Counted from the stretch's first letter, positions 1 through 14,500 are shown. The stretch is 64,000 nucleotides of DNA from Kryptolebias marmoratus (GCF_001649575.2 NC_051433.1:11569540-11633539); one strand, 5' to 3'. The notes: generated by a model from the sequence alone, not told the origin. Program-made: numbers and translations.

Positions 1-197
1 TCAAGACTCAATTCGACAATTTTTCACAGTCACATGGAACTTACTTTAGCATTTTAAAATATGTAACCTGGTTTCTCTCTGAGTTTAGATCATTTTTACT
101 CTAAATAAACTGTGCATCTGTTGGATTTCCTTTCATTTGCTTCAGATCATTATAGATTTCTGTTTATTGCTGTTGTTTTGTTCTGGGTATTAAGACA

Positions 198-255
198 TAG
201 AGACAGAGAAAGCGAGAGCGAGAGCGAGAGCGAGAGAGAGAGAAAGAGAGAGAGA
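198..255. repeat. (GA)n-type microsatellite with GAGAGC units
   Basis: Simple purine repeat: AGAGAAAGCGAGAGCGAGAGC followed by GA dinucleotides. Confidence 0.9.
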
Positions 256-549
256 TCCTCCATGTCATTATTCAGCTTATGTTACTACCATTTCTGCTGC
301 TAACTATGGCTTTGATCTTCATCTGAGTTCCTGAAAGTATCTGATTGGTTTTTATCCTAGCCTCTAAATGTTCTCAGATGTCCCTGCCTTCAGCTCCTTT
401 CATTTTCATTTTTTACTTTCTTTCATTCATAATCAGCCCACCTGTTGTAATCACCCATATTGTGTAAATGCTCCTTGGTTTGGCAAGGATTTTGTCTTGT
501 CTTTTAATGTTGCCTTGGATTGCTGTCGGTTAAAGTTGCTAACAGAAAA

Positions 550-845
550 GATGGCTGTGGATCAGTGGTTAGAGCAGTTGCCCTCCAATGAGAAAATTGA
601 AGGTTCAATTCCACCAGTGTGTAGTCATGTGTTGAAGTGTCCCTGGGCTAGATGCTGAACCCCTCACTGCCTCTGATGTGTGCCCCATTGGTGTATGAAT
701 GTAATATAAAGCACTGGTTAGACTCTGAAGAATGATTTATTCAGATTAGCTTTGCAGAATGCTGTGTGGATGAGTAAATGAAGTTGTGAAGCACTTTGAG
801 TAGGCTGGTTAGCTAGAAAGATGCTATATAAACACAATCCAGTTT
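550..845 (+). mobile_element. tRNA-derived SINE (teleost V-SINE/AFC-like)
   Basis: The head carries an A-box-like TGGATCAGTGG (557-567) and a B-box GGTTCAATTCC (602-612) at tRNA-like spacing. The tail has the familiar teleost pattern GTGAAGCACTTTGAGT...GCTATATAAA (785-832) shared by V-SINE-like elements and their partner LINEs. The middle, with CCCCATTGGTGTATGAATG, recalls cichlid AFC SINEs. Several B-box and tail positions have drifted, so the copy is old. Family name is from memory. Confidence 0.75.
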
Positions 846-3800
846 TCTGATCACCTGCCTCCTGATTGTCTGGGTCCATCATAACCACCTACCATTATTG
901 TGACTTTTTTTTACTAAAATGTTAACACATTTTTGTATGGATTAACAAAATTTGAATCCCCAATTAGGATTTGTGCATTTAAAGTAGTGATGTGTTTGCA
1001 GAAGTTGTTAACTCTGTCCACAGATGGCTGTGCAAAAACCACTCACAGTACATTGGTTCAAAGAGTCAAACAACATAGGTAACCTATTGTAGTAGACTGT
1101 CCTTCTGGGTGGTGTAATCTAACTCAAACCTTCACAAAAGGTGCTAACAGACTGTATCATGGGAAAAGGCGAAGATTGGATCAGGAAACTTTGGAACCCA
1201 AGGCTTTGAAACATGAACCATACTGAGAATATAAAGTCAGGATCTCTTGGTCTGTGGTGCATCTGTTGCTCATTTTATAAAATTGCATCATCAAATCAGT
1301 GTATTGCTCTTTTAAAAAGTGTTTGTTTGAAAAAAAAAAAACTAATCAAGATCAATCAAGTGTCATTGCTTAATATATTTAATGTAGTATTGTGAAATAA
1401 TTACTACTAGATAATACATATCCTAATGTGTATGCAATGAACTTAGTCTGAAATATATTGGATAATAAACATGCCACTTTTGCAAACAAGTCTCCGATTT
1501 AACCAAAGCCATTAAAAACCACCATTACACAAGTAAACAAGTCAAGTTTGGCAGAGTGAGGGCTGAAAGGAGCAAAGAGTGCTTCTAGCATCAATTATTC
1601 ATTTTTATTGAGGAGAGTATGAGTTTTCTACTCCTCCAACATCAGAAACCTGATGACCTGGCAGCTTCTACAGCCTGCCATAAAGTCATCATTTAGCACA
1701 GAGATCTGGCAATCGATATCATATTCTTCTGTGAAGATCAAGCTAATGGTTGACGGAGCGTTGTTCGCTCTGACGAGATGGACTGAGGAGGTGAGATGAA
1801 GGGAAAACAGAGAAGCAATAACTGGCTTCATCCTGGACTAGATCCAGATGTGCATAAAATACCTAAAATTGCAAACAAAATCAGCATTGTTCTCAAGTTT
1901 GATACAAAGAAGTCTTAATATAAAAAACACTGACAAGGTTCTGGTTTTATTTAGCTGGTAAAGGATATTTAACTATTGTCTAGGCACCCAAAAAGAATAT
2001 ATGTGTTAAAAGATTTTTATATTTCTAATATACAATTACTTTGTCTGCCCTGACATAACATTTCTACTAAATCTCCTGAAATTATACATGGCAACTTTGC
2101 GTCTAAGCCCCATTACTAAAAATTGCAGTGTCATGTCAACCACACTGCTTTCGACCTCTCAGTTGCCTTAAGCTCTTTGGAGAGTCACTTCAGATGAGGA
2201 TTAGGACTTGAAAAATTCGGCAACAGGTGACAGATCTTTGTTTCAGCAAGCAGTGGAATAGAAAATGACCACATATTTCTGTGAAGGCTGCAAAGCAGAA
2301 GTGAAAGAGGAAATAAAGACTGGCTTTAAACACCGGCGGGCCCTTGTTTCATCTCTCAGGATGTTGTTTATGCTGTTGACAGGCCTTTTAACTTTCCTAA
2401 GCTCATTCTGTGAGGTCTTGTTGGGAACTCACATTGGACTTGCAGCCTGTGGAGTCTCCATTCAAACAGTTGCATTATTTATGAGTGCTTATTGAGATTG
2501 TTGATACCTCATCATGGAAACAAAATAATGGGGTCACAATAAATTTGAGGGCTGTCAACAGTCTCTTGAACAAACAACACGTTGGGTTTCTTTCCCCAAG
2601 ATGCTGCAGACATCAGTGATAGGGTCTCCTGTTAGACAGGTCTAATAGATTGCCCTCAAGCCCCATTTCACACTGGATTAGTTTCCATTTCAACCCCAAT
2701 CTTCTGTATCAGACATGAACTATGATTAAATCCTCTGTAAGTCTCTTTTTATATTCTTTTTATGGGTATAAAAGTGAGAATGTGACAGTTTTTGTTAAGG
2801 TATAAATGCGATTAATTTACTTCTTTGACTTAAATGGATCTGAGAGTGGCTCATGTAAATTACAAAGAAATTTTAAGCTTGTTTGGTATGGTGAATAAAC
2901 TGGTCTTACTGCTGTAAAATGTCACTTTTCATTTTTTGCAAATAATTTTTACTCATAGAATATAAAGTATATGACAGTAAAAACTCATACTTATACAGAC
3001 ACAAGCATAGAGACCACAGGCATTTTATATACAAGATAATATGCACTTACAATAACAGACCAAACAACCTTAGAAAATTGGATATTTCTTGTAAGGAAGT
3101 TATTACATGAAAAAAATGTATTCACAAGCCACAAACTGTGTCCTTCCAGATGTGCATACATATCAGTCACACACGTTTTCTGGAAACATATTGTGTTTGT
3201 ATCTGGAGAAATCATAACAGGAAAGGACCAAAGGGAAATGTTATCCAGGCTGATGGAAAATTCCTGCACATCACAGACTTTCTGAATGACACCTCATTAC
3301 CATCAATCCACAAAGGATCTGAAAATAACAACATCCTTGATGACATTCCTGTATTATCAAAAAAAAAAATACAACTTTTTTATGCAAGAATGTTTAGAAA
3401 CATGACAGTACTGATTAGTATCATAACTTCAGAGTGTTGCAACAAACCTTACATGTACTTCTGTTAGTGATTAGCTCTGTAACGTGTTGAGGAGTCAGTA
3501 ATAAAACTTGTCCTGTAACACCTCATCACAATAAACTTCCAGTCACACCACATTAGCCAGTCCTCAGTGAGACCAGTTTGGGGAGTTAAGCCACTCTTTA
3601 TATGACCCCTTGACTCTATTTCATGCGTCCTTCACATTCTGCCACCTTTTCTGCAGCTCATGCTAACAGGGCATGAAGTGACACAAAACGCTCACTTCTT
3701 TTGCCTAAGACCTCTGGCATGTGTTTCCCATATTATGACATTAGCTTATTTGCTTAAACACATATGCAGACATTTCACTGTACAACAAGCAGACACTGAT

Positions 3801-6800
3801 TGTTCTTTTGTTACAACTTCACTGAAGGTTCAGCTTTTCAGGATACAAAACTGTGAGGCTGAATATTTGGGAATGTTCATAGTATGGTATTTCTGTTTGC
3901 TTCAATGGAGAAGTTAAACAACAAGTAATAGTCTGGATGTCGCCCTTATGAACATGAACATCAGAGACTACTGATGAAAAAAACATTTAGAATCAATGTT
4001 GTAAAATTAATTTCTACCTTAAACCAATACTAACTAAGAAAGCAAAGCAAATATTACCATGGAATTTTTTAAAGCCAGACTCTCAAGTGATCCTTGAGCT
4101 GCACTTGTTAAAGGATGTTTGGATCAATCTATTATTCATATGCTGTTATTCTTCTTATTCCTGTAAACTCCTTGGGGAGCACAGGGCTACATGTGCTGTT
4201 ATTGCTTCCATTAAACTACCAAGCAAAGCACCTACTGTTCCACATTGCTCATAAAACAAAACAAGTGTTGAAGTCAGTTTAGTTAAAGCCATAATATCTA
4301 AGTACTTGCACATTTAAAAAGTCTAAACAGGGTCTGGAAATTAGTTTTTCGGCAGGAAGTCCCATAAAAATCTACGGCTGCATTATTCAATGTACAATGC
4401 AGAAAGCCGCAGAGTGCAGATTCACACAGTTTTGAACTACAAACCCTTTGTGTAACACCACCATTAGGTTGAGAAAAAAAAAGACTCCTGAAAAGCTTTT
4501 GCAGTGATATATGCTATATTAGATATTTGCTTTTTTAGGTTCCCTTGTGTTAATTCTAGCAAGAAGGATGCTAGTTTTCTAGTGAAACAGATCTGAGAGA
4601 AAATATGTTAGAGTAAGAATTTATTTTTAGTTATGATTCAGACAGTATCGTGTGTGAAAACAAACAAAAAGGAGAATTAATTCGGCAGGTCATCTTTTCA
4701 ACTGATTCACTAGCTGTTAACAATAACTCCTCTGCTGTTTGTTTAATAAAGTGTTTTAGTAGAAACTACCTTATTAGGATTTTTAGACTGGAGGAGATAT
4801 TTTAACCTTTACATTTTTTTCTGGGCCTTTTGACAGTAATTGCAGACACTTTGGACCCCTTTTAGCTCCTTCAGAGTGGCATTTTGTCCTAAAAAACATA
4901 GAAAGAAACAAGCATTCCTGCTGGCCAGCCTGGCTTCATTAGCAGCGTTAACCTTCAAACTGAACTGCTGTGCACTACTCTGCCCTCAGGTCTGTTATGA
5001 CTGTGAGGAAGTGGATGCAAGACTTGTGTGAAATATACTGCCGATGCTTTAACTAGGAACAGCTTGGACAGAGCCGAGTGACAGAGAAAAGTCCCGCTGG
5101 GATGAGAAAACTTAGTTATATTTTACAGGAAGCTGAGTGTCTGGTTTTTAAATAAAGCTGCCTCCAGTCTGCATGAAGTGATAAAGTGACATTCAGGCTC
5201 CCAGTTTTTAATCAGTAAGACTGAACAAAAATAGACTCCATTCAGAAACAGAACTGTGGCAACAACACAGATTTACCACTGAGTGAATGTACTCACTTAG
5301 TCAACACGTATACGTACTGTGTGCCAAATGATTGAACTAAAGTCAATCACAAAAATGTCTTTTTTTGATGCTAGCATGTTTTTAAGACAGGCTCTCTTCT
5401 GGACAAATTTAAAATAAATCGGCAAGAATTTACTGGTGAGGCTGGCTCGCTCAGGCGTCACATCTTTGTTTTCCTAATTTCCTCTGCAGAGTACCTTTGC
5501 ACCTTTGTATCATCTGTGAGGCAATTTCACACCTCAACCTCAGATGGCTAAAGGCCTGATGAGGTCCAGATGAGGTCCGTGCTGCAGTGACACACGAAGA
5601 GGTGTGGACCCGAGGTGCTTAATCGAACTGCCACAGGTTTTCTCAGAAAAAAACCCAAATGTATCACATTTAAGCTTTTAACGTTTAAAAATCACACATT
5701 TGTACACATTGTTCACTGTGTATTTTCACCATACTCCGTTCTGTTTTTAGAAACTTTTCCAAGTTTGCCTGTTTTAAGTGCTGAATTTGTGGTAATTTTT
5801 AAAAAGAGTTTATTCTAAGTTATGTGAAAATTTCTATTCTGTTTTTTAAACCTTCTTAATGCTAATGGAAACAATGAGTTTATCTTTTTGAGGCTTTGCT
5901 TGAATCCTCTAATGCTCAAACAAAACCATAAATATGGGTCCATTAAACTCAGTAATGGTTCATTTTAAGTATAATGGATCTTTTTCAGATTCTTTGGCGT
6001 TTCAGTCACATGATCATATGATGGGCCTGAGCATGTTTGCATGTGTGCATGTACAGTATGTAGCACAAGTTTCAAGGTTAGTATGTAGTGGAGTGCAGGA
6101 AAAGCTCATTTCTAACAGGAAGGGCTACCACTGGCAACAGCTGGATAAGGCCATATGTTCAGCAGAGGTTGAACAGATGTTGTGATTGTGTGTTGGAGCT
6201 TTGGCACAATTTCCTTGGGTCTCGTTGAAACATCTGTGTTGCACCTTGGTCGAATAACAACAGAGATAAAGTTCAGGATTGTCTGTCTCAACTCTGATGA
6301 AAAGAGCCTTTTTCTGGGCAGCCATTGTTGGGGTGTGGATTCAGCTTCTGCTCACTTTACTTCCTTCTTCTGTGGGGTGGGGATCTTTTGGAGGCAAATC
6401 TCAGAAGACAAATGTCAGCCATCGTTTGTGAATTACAGTAAAATAGGGATATGCTGAAAAATAGCTTTTTCTGTTGAGGGTATACTCTGGCTGCTGGAGA
6501 TAAGCACCAGCTACCTGCAACCCTGAAAAAAAAGATGAATAGACGGGTCTACTGATAGCCAAAATGTTGTACAATAACTGTTGTTACTAACATAAATGAC
6601 ACAAAGTGTTCACTTCAAGTCAGCATTTCTGATCCTGCGTTTCAGTTGTCCTTATGAACTGCAGCAATTTATTTTAATCCATTTTATTTACTGTGTGGAT
6701 GTTTGGGAAAAAGAAAGCTCAGATTGCAGCTGAATCAACAGCTTTTCCCCTTTTAGTTTTGTTTTTGTGTTTTAATGAGCAGCTCGTGCAGTCAACTGTC

Positions 6801-8129
6801 ATTCAGTCAGGGAATATATATACATATATATATATATATGAAACTTGAAGAATGAATAAAAAACAATTTTTTAAAAGAGCAACAGAAAAAATATTATGTA
6901 TTGTCTTAGTGCATAACCAGCTTATTCTAAATACTTTGCATGTCTGCCTGAAGTTCACTAATTTTTCAAGGAGAATTTGCTGATGAGGAGTGGAGACAAA
7001 TTAGATATTTGCTTAAAACTGTATTAAAGCTATTTTTATCATGATATTTAATCAGTGAAATGAATCCCATGATAAAAAGTAATTTAACACACTTGATGAT
7101 TATCCAGTGGAGCTGGGAGAAATGTGACCTGATTCATCAAATTAGCTTTTATTCATTGAAATATTTCTCATGAGCTTCAGGTGAAGCTGTGGAAGAACAA
7201 GAAGACTGTGGAAAATGTTTGACTTCGGCTCATTTAAATCAATAAAATGCATGTTTTCTTAAGCGTCATAAAATCTTGCTCAGAGTATTTTGGTTTTATT
7301 TGTACAGCTTGGGGAAACCGTTTCCCACCAAAACATTGCAGAGGTGAATTTCATTCTTGGGTCAAAATGCACCGCAAAATTACACTATCTCCCCAAACAA
7401 CACAAAACCTTTTTTTTGGCACAAGCCACAGACCACACTCAGCAGTTTTTGTTGGAACGACTCTCTGTTGAAGAGAAAGTCTCAGTGGAAACAGCCTACA
7501 GTGAAAATTCAAAATCTGCATTTGAAAATATTCTTTATCCTTGTAAAAATGTATAAAGTATAGGAATATAACATTTAATCTTTTAACATGTTCTTGCATA
7601 AAGAATATTTTAACTAGCAGACCAAACAAAACAATATTAGCAGAGGCTTGACAATATACTGTATTTATTTGCGTAATATTATAAATACACTTGTGAATCT
7701 GAAAAAAATGTTTTGCTTTGGATAAATTACTGAGTATACAGCAACCATACACAAAAATAAATGAACACATAAACAAACAAAAAAAATAAATAAAGTAGCA
7801 TTTAATGTCCAGGGAATGTCATTTAGGCTTGTATTTGAATGGATGTTAGGAACCACATGGTTAAGATTTTTGCCTTTACATTTTTATTATTAACTATATT
7901 TTATGTTTTTGCAAGGTTTATCACTGAAGTATTCTATTACATAACAAGTTTGAACATGAAAACACTCTCAATTAAACTTAACATGCAGGAGAATACATGA
8001 AATTATTTTAAAATCATAAGTTGCAAATGTAACACAAATAAAAATACCTACAACAATGTTGCATTGTGCAGAAAATGGTTGCTGTATGACAATCCTAAAC
8101 TGAAGCGTTTTTGTTTGAATCTGACTTAA
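846..8129. other. Gene-poor AT-rich stretch
   Basis: No convincing coding exon apart from the weak candidate at 1628-1785. Open frames here are short and use stop-poor chance frames. An AT dinucleotide repeat lies at about 6817-6839. Confidence 0.5.
1628..1785 (-). other. Possible orphan terminal coding exon
   Basis: On the minus strand a pyrimidine-rich acceptor (CTCACCTCCTCAG) leads into about 50 open codons ending TAG at 1630-1628. The product contains SLIFTEEYDIDCQISVLNDD and ends RFLMLEE. Codon third positions are GC-richer than the surroundings, and AATAAA follows within about 25 nt (1602-1607). No partner exon was recognised at higher coordinates and I do not recognise the protein. 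May be a real last exon, a pseudogene or chance. Confidence 0.25.
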
Positions 8130-8565
8130 AGAGATGGTTCAGGTTTTAAAGTGAGATTTTTAGAAAGGTTATGAACCATTATTAACTTATTATTTATAGA
8201 AAGCACTTTGCATGACCTCAGTTTAGTGGGGGGTAAAAAAAAAAAAAAAGAAAAGCTTTTAGTTCTGGCTAGTCCGAACAGGACAAAGGTCAAAGTGGAT
8301 TTCTGCCATCTTAAAACTATTGAGAGTGTTGTAAAGCTTTACGGTGTTTGCATTAACCGCAATAAACTTTTTAGCACTAAAATGATTTAAAAATGGCAGC
8401 AATCCACTTTGATCTCGGCTCTGTTTGAGCTCGCTTTAGCTTGTCAGTTTGGTCAAAATTAAACTTTTTTTTCCCTCCAAGTTGAGGTCATGCAAAGAAC
8501 TGTTTACAACAAAACAACAAGTTTGTTCATAAGACCCCACTTTAAAAGATCTGTAGTATCACTTT
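8130..8565. mobile_element. Foldback MITE flanked by TTAA
   Basis: Two arms are near reverse complements: the segment GCATGACCTCA...AAAGTGGATTTCTGCCATCTT (about 8211-8310) pairs with about 8389-8493. The ends are flanked by TTAA (8126-8129 and 8566-8569). The end AGAGATGGTTCAGG...AAAGTGAGAT resembles the outer MITE at 57041-58006. No transposase. Typical non-autonomous teleost hairpin element. Confidence 0.65.
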
Positions 8566-8569
8566 TTAA

Positions 8570-11500
8570 CAAATTCACCTTTTATTTACTCATTAACGGA
8601 CATTTAATCCAAATAAATAAGACACAACCACAAACTCAGATCTTTGAAATAAAGATTAGGTACAAGCTTCCCAAATAAAGTATGACACATATTGTTTTTG
8701 CTGTGTTAAGCCCTGTTTGTTCTTTGTTTTTCATTTGCAAAAGCATCTCTTCCAAGTTTTGAGCACTGTTTCTGCCTACGGCCCCTGCAGCGTTTGCATA
8801 CGTGTCTCATAATTCTTTGGCAGGAAAACTTAATCATGTTTTCCCTTAGTTGACATAAGAATAAGATTACATGCCTTTTTATGGAGGGATTTTTTTTTTA
8901 TTATTGCATTAACAAAAGGCAGCAGCTCAATTGAAAGGGATTATATATGTCCCCGTACAGCTCTACATTACAGTACATTCATCACATAACTTATTACCCA
9001 GCACTTCAAAGTGTATCGGATCTCACAAAGATGCTGTGAAATCATCTCCACATCTACTGAGGTGTAATGTTTCCTCCTTTTATCAGAACTGTCTCCAATA
9101 TCAAAGCTCATATTGGGCCCGAACAACCAGAGAATCCAGGTATTTTTCTAAAGCAAAGGCGTAAAGAGGAAAAAGAAAAATCACTCTGTTAATTATTGGC
9201 TGTCACAAGATCCAGAGTGGATGCACAATGATTACAGATGACACATAAATTGCTGTGTAATTTCAGACGGGCATTTTTGGTTAAAGCAGGTCTCCTCTTG
9301 TACTGGCAGACAAATAATTTTCAAATGGAAGTCAAGGCCAGAGTGATTGCATGCCATTGTTGCACCATTTGCTATGCCAAGGACATATAAATGGTCCAGG
9401 CCACATACAGAACAGCAGATCAAACACCTTCTAAGATTTCAGGAGGACTCGGTGTAACACAAAACAAGCTCTTGGAAAAGACCCAAGTCATCGGACTCAA
9501 GTCTGGAAGTTCACAGCTCTCAGAAGTCTTCATGAATCATTCTTAATCTTTCTGCTGAAAGTTGATTTTATGTGCATTTTATGGGTTTCTTTCCAGTGAC
9601 TCCATTGTCAATAACAGGGACACTTGTGGGATCAACACAATACATGAAACCTCCAGTGTTCACTGATTACTCAAGTATGCCCTTACTTTGTCCACAAGTG
9701 GGCTTCATCAACTCTTTGATTTGTACATGAACAGCTGCCAAAGTGGTATACAGTACATGCCAAACAGGCCTGAAACACATGTAACATTAAAGATGGATCT
9801 CTTCTGTCCTTTAGCCTCTGCAGATACAACTTCATAATCTCTGAAAGTGATTTGTAGGGAGTGCTTGAAGGAGGAACTGTGAGTTGCAGCTAAAGTTAAA
9901 GATGATCCATGTAAAATTCAAGCAACTGATGGCCTCTGTGCAAACTATAAGTTTGAAATCAATGATCCAAGAAATCTGCTGGGAAGATGCCACATATTGT
10001 ATGCTGGAGTTTTCCTATTGGCTTCAAGAATTGTCTAAATTTTAGTCGAGGAGAATTGGAAGAATAGTGGATGAAATATAAATTTATTTAAAGCAAGAGT
10101 AGTGAACATGTAGTGTTAATTTTGCTGGAGACAATTGAAAACTTACCAGGACAGATAAAACATAAGTAAAGAGAAGTGTAAATCCACAAGCAGGTTACAC
10201 AAAGTGGGGAGCAGGTGTCATCGCCATGTACAAGAGAAAAACTACACAAAACTACAGTATATACCAACATGAAATAATCAGCTGCATATGGTTATGAACA
10301 AAATGGCAATCGAAGAGCTAAACCCAATTGAAACAGTCTTACAAAACAACAAGAAATGTTGTCAGCTAGAAAATAGGAACAAAGCCTCTGAAACCAGAAG
10401 ACAAAAACTCAAACAAAAGCACAAAACCCCATTTATTGTGACAGTGCAGGTTTAGAAACACATTCAGTTTTTCCTGCTTCGTATCTTTAGCCTAAACCTG
10501 CACAGCACTCTGGCATTTACAGTCCTTTTGTATAATTAAATAAAACAGGAACATTATTAAAAGTCTGTGAGTGAGAAATAAAATATGTATATATAAAAAT
10601 TATTCTCAGCAGTGCTTTTAATAAGCACGTAAATGTAAATTACATGCTTTGTCTAAAAAGCCATCAACGTCAATATTTTTTTTCCTACCCCTGACAGTAA
10701 GAAATTCTGCAAAATTGAGACATCTGCTATAATATGCTGATGCATGCAGCACTTTAGGCTTAACAGGCTCCCATTAAGACACACACGTAGCAGCCCCTTT
10801 CCCTTTGCTTGCACACCCACGCTGCAGTCAGGGAGCGTCTGCCCCAAATGGTGTTGTTAAGTGCTGCCACCTGGGAGCTGCAAGTGTCTCAGGTGGAGGC
10901 TCTTTCTTTCATTACTGAATGTGCGTGGTACCTACAGGCATAACATTAAAAGAAATAGGTGAAGTAAATTTAAACATAAAGCTGTCAAAATGCTATTTTA
11001 TTTAAAGTGGCACTTATCTGACGTGATTTGATCCCTTCTTAAAAGAGACTAAATGATTTATAGCCTCCATTTGTCACCTGCTGGGTCAATTACTTCAGCT
11101 AAACATAAAGGACATTGAACAGACATGAAAACCTTTCTGTAAAAACAATGACTTTTTCATAGAAATCATCGTCTTTTCATAAACATTCTCATATCGATGC
11201 CGGCATAAATTTTTCACTTGGTGGCTTCTGATTTCAACTAGAGCAGCAAATGGTGGCGCTGATATAGACCTGCTCTGGGTTTCCTATCACAAACAGAAGA
11301 TAACCACAAATGGAGTGTGAGTTTAAAAAGCCTGAGCTCAGATTGTAGACTAAAAAAAACAAACAAAAACATTTGCATGATTCCCACCAGTCCCATCCAT
11401 TCTCATTTGTGTAAGAGCACATGCAACATTACAGATTGCCGTAATCCCTCAAAGCTGACATTTGTGATGTGGCTGTTAATGTTACTGGCTTTTGCCTCCG

Positions 11501-14500
11501 GGACAACGAGCGATTTGTGCAGCCGTTTTCCCTCAAGAACCTGGTGTCGGCGCAGGTGATTGTGTTCCAACAATGCTGTTGTATGAAAATGTGCTGAACG
11601 CTGTAAATCCAAGAGCAGTTATGAAAATATCCTGAATCCCAGATCAAGTTGAAATGTTGGGTAAATGAGAAATGCAGTAACACAACGTCTCCATCTGTTT
11701 TCCAACGCGGCGTTGATATGTTTATCATTCGAAGAGAAGTAATGTAAATGTAGTTCTGCTGAAACTGCCCATGTATCCTCCACCTTCGTTTAAGGGAGAG
11801 AAACTAAGCAGACCTGCGGAAAATTCTGCTCTTGAGTGAAAACTGGTGTTGCAAGCACCTTTCAGCGCCTTCTGATTCAGTGCACATTTACTCAAATGCA
11901 CAGGTAATACAGCTCTGCAGGAAGGTTGAAAAACACAGGCAGTTTCTGTCAACAGGGGTCTGTAACCTGGATCTGTGCTCCAGCTGCTCCAAAGCGTACC
12001 TGACAAGAAAAGTCTTTGTGGTATCCTGGGAAATACAGGTACAGCAGCTGGAGGTCATCACTCTCACGTGTACATTTTGTAGAAGGCTGTGGAGGAGCAC
12101 AAGGAAAGAAGGCAGCAGCAAAGTAAATGGCACCAGGGAAAGAGTGAGGTTGTTTTATTGTTACTTTCAACTCCCAAGATGTTTCTACTGCAGTGTTTGG
12201 CTGTAGGTCCTAATGCTCTGTTCTCTTCACCTCGGAGCTTGAATTTCTGTTTTGGGATTGACGTCACATCCAACAACCAGGTCCGACTTACAAGTCGGAA
12301 AGCCAGCCCTATATCTTGTGCTTAGTGAGCAAGCTAAATAGTATTAGCAATACAAGCCAATTGCAACTTATTTTTGGTAAAACTGAACACTGTAACATGT
12401 TCACTAACCCTGTCTGTGACAGATTTAAATAAATACAAACTTTCTATTTCTATTTGAAAGTCAGAAATTCCAATTTCTAAGCCAGTGAAATTAGTTAGAA
12501 TGCTCCTCAAAGTCAGAAGGAGGGAGATTCCTGGCCTCAGGATTCAATGTGGCCTTCTCGTGCACAAAATCTATGATAGCTGCATGAACTTCTTATTTTC
12601 ACTTTTGTTGGTTTGTATGTCATTAAATAAGTCCCAGAGATAGTACTGTACTACATCTATTAGCCATATTGGATGTTAAAGTTTGAGCTGGTTAGAAACC
12701 TCAGACTTTCCAAGTCAGAATTACGACTTCCAGATATACGACTGTTTATTTTTTCCAACCTGGAACTTGGAAATCTAACTTCTAAGAACTAATGGGATGC
12801 ACTATAAAGCCTCTACATGCTTCTCCGTGTCTGTGTGCACAAGCCATTGGGACATTGGTGACACGCTGTGTGTCATACGCACGCATCACATCTTCATACT
12901 ATTTTTGGGTCAGCTGTGCAACAGCATTAGATCCAGGGGTTTAAAGTGTTATGTTCCAGCCTAATCGCTGGTGATAATATGCTGGTTTGGCAGCTGTCAA
13001 TATAAAAAAAAGAAGAACTTTGAGTAATTTCTCACCAGGAATCTAACAATCTCTATGTCCTTATAGGCTTTGCAGGATAACTAATTAAAATGTGTATCAT
13101 CTGCATAAGGACCTGGCAGATCTTTGTGACGTTAAGACACTTTAACTCAATTTTTTACCACAAGTTGTCTGATTAAGGATGATGTTTATATCACACTGAA
13201 CCAAGGACCTTTGTTTTGCTAACTAAATTTTACTTCTATTACAATCAATAACTACTGTGACAAGTTAAAAGGATGCACTAATAATCTGCCAAGGAATGTT
13301 TAAAAGTTCATTCATAGTAGCAAGACCAGTGGTCTGCAGGAGAGCCTTAGATCATCGTTTTGGCACATGATTATTTGTTTTCACTTTGCAGGTACTGGAT
13401 AATTAAAAGTAGCATCGCAATTCACAATACAGAAGTGATGACAGCCTGCACGGATGTTTATTTCAGTCTTGTGTAATTATCATTACAAGCAAGTAAAACT
13501 GTGCCAGGAAAATGACCTTAAAATCATATTTCATCCTTATTTCTGTAATGTGAAATAGATTAGATTGAGTTTTGAGAGCAATATTTGTACAGCGAAATGT
13601 TTGCAATATCACTTTCAGATATTCCCAGACCGGACAAAACCAAATGATGTAACCTTAGTATGTTTTTATAGATTTCAGGTCTAACAATCCCTCCTGCCAG
13701 CGCTGATTTAGGATATTGTTCATCTTCGCTCACTCTGCCTCATATTAGTACAAAAAAAAATTTATTGGGCCATTAATTATACAGAGATATGAAAATCTGA
13801 TATCTAAATCACACATATGTGTGCATAAAATTGATGTTCAGCAGAACCTGACTTTGAGAGGAAAAACACGTTTAAAGGGCCATTTCCCTAATTTCTGTTT
13901 GACCTCTTTTTTTTTAATTATTTTTCTGTTTTTTTTTTCAGTCTAACAACTTTTGCATACTTTGTGCTAATTTAGCCACTCATGCATCAGAATATTCAGC
14001 TCATTCAGGAGATGTCTGCTATGATTTTTTATTTTTGTAACTTTTATTTTTTTCAAAATATTTAACTTTATTTAGAAATATTGTCCTCATAGAAATACTT
14101 TGAGATCTTTTCAGTTCCTTCAAAGTCATTGTTTTCTTTCAAATCTGCTTCAGCAAACCTGCTCGAGTTTTGTCTTCTTATGTTACTTTTAGTTTCTAGC
14201 TTTTGTTCTGCTGTGTTTATGTGATTAAAGAATAAAGGAATATTCAATATTCAATATTCTATTACATGTAAATCTTTAGGATTTCTTTACTGCTTGATTT
14301 CTATCTGTAGGAGAAGAAATGAGAACACATCGAAACTCTCTACAGCATAAAAGTGAAAGGTATGAATAATATGCATTTATAAACTTAAGAGTCACTGGCT
14401 GATTGATTAAATACGATATAATTTCTACATCAGATAACTGCATCTGTGTACTTTATTCTGATGAAAGTAGTGATTGTTTGAACATGTGGTGGCACCTGAG

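Noticed and set aside
557..612. tRNA gene
   Set aside because: A- and B-box-like motifs are present but there is no complete cloverleaf, and the downstream tail shows it is a SINE head.
7351..7776. 141-codon open frame on the minus strand
   Set aside because: AT-rich, no family resemblance, no splice or poly-A context, overlapping open frames on the other strand; chance.
12280..12790. MITE with CCGACTT/AAGTCGG ends
   Set aside because: Repeated short motifs are visible, but no consistent termini or target duplication could be defined.
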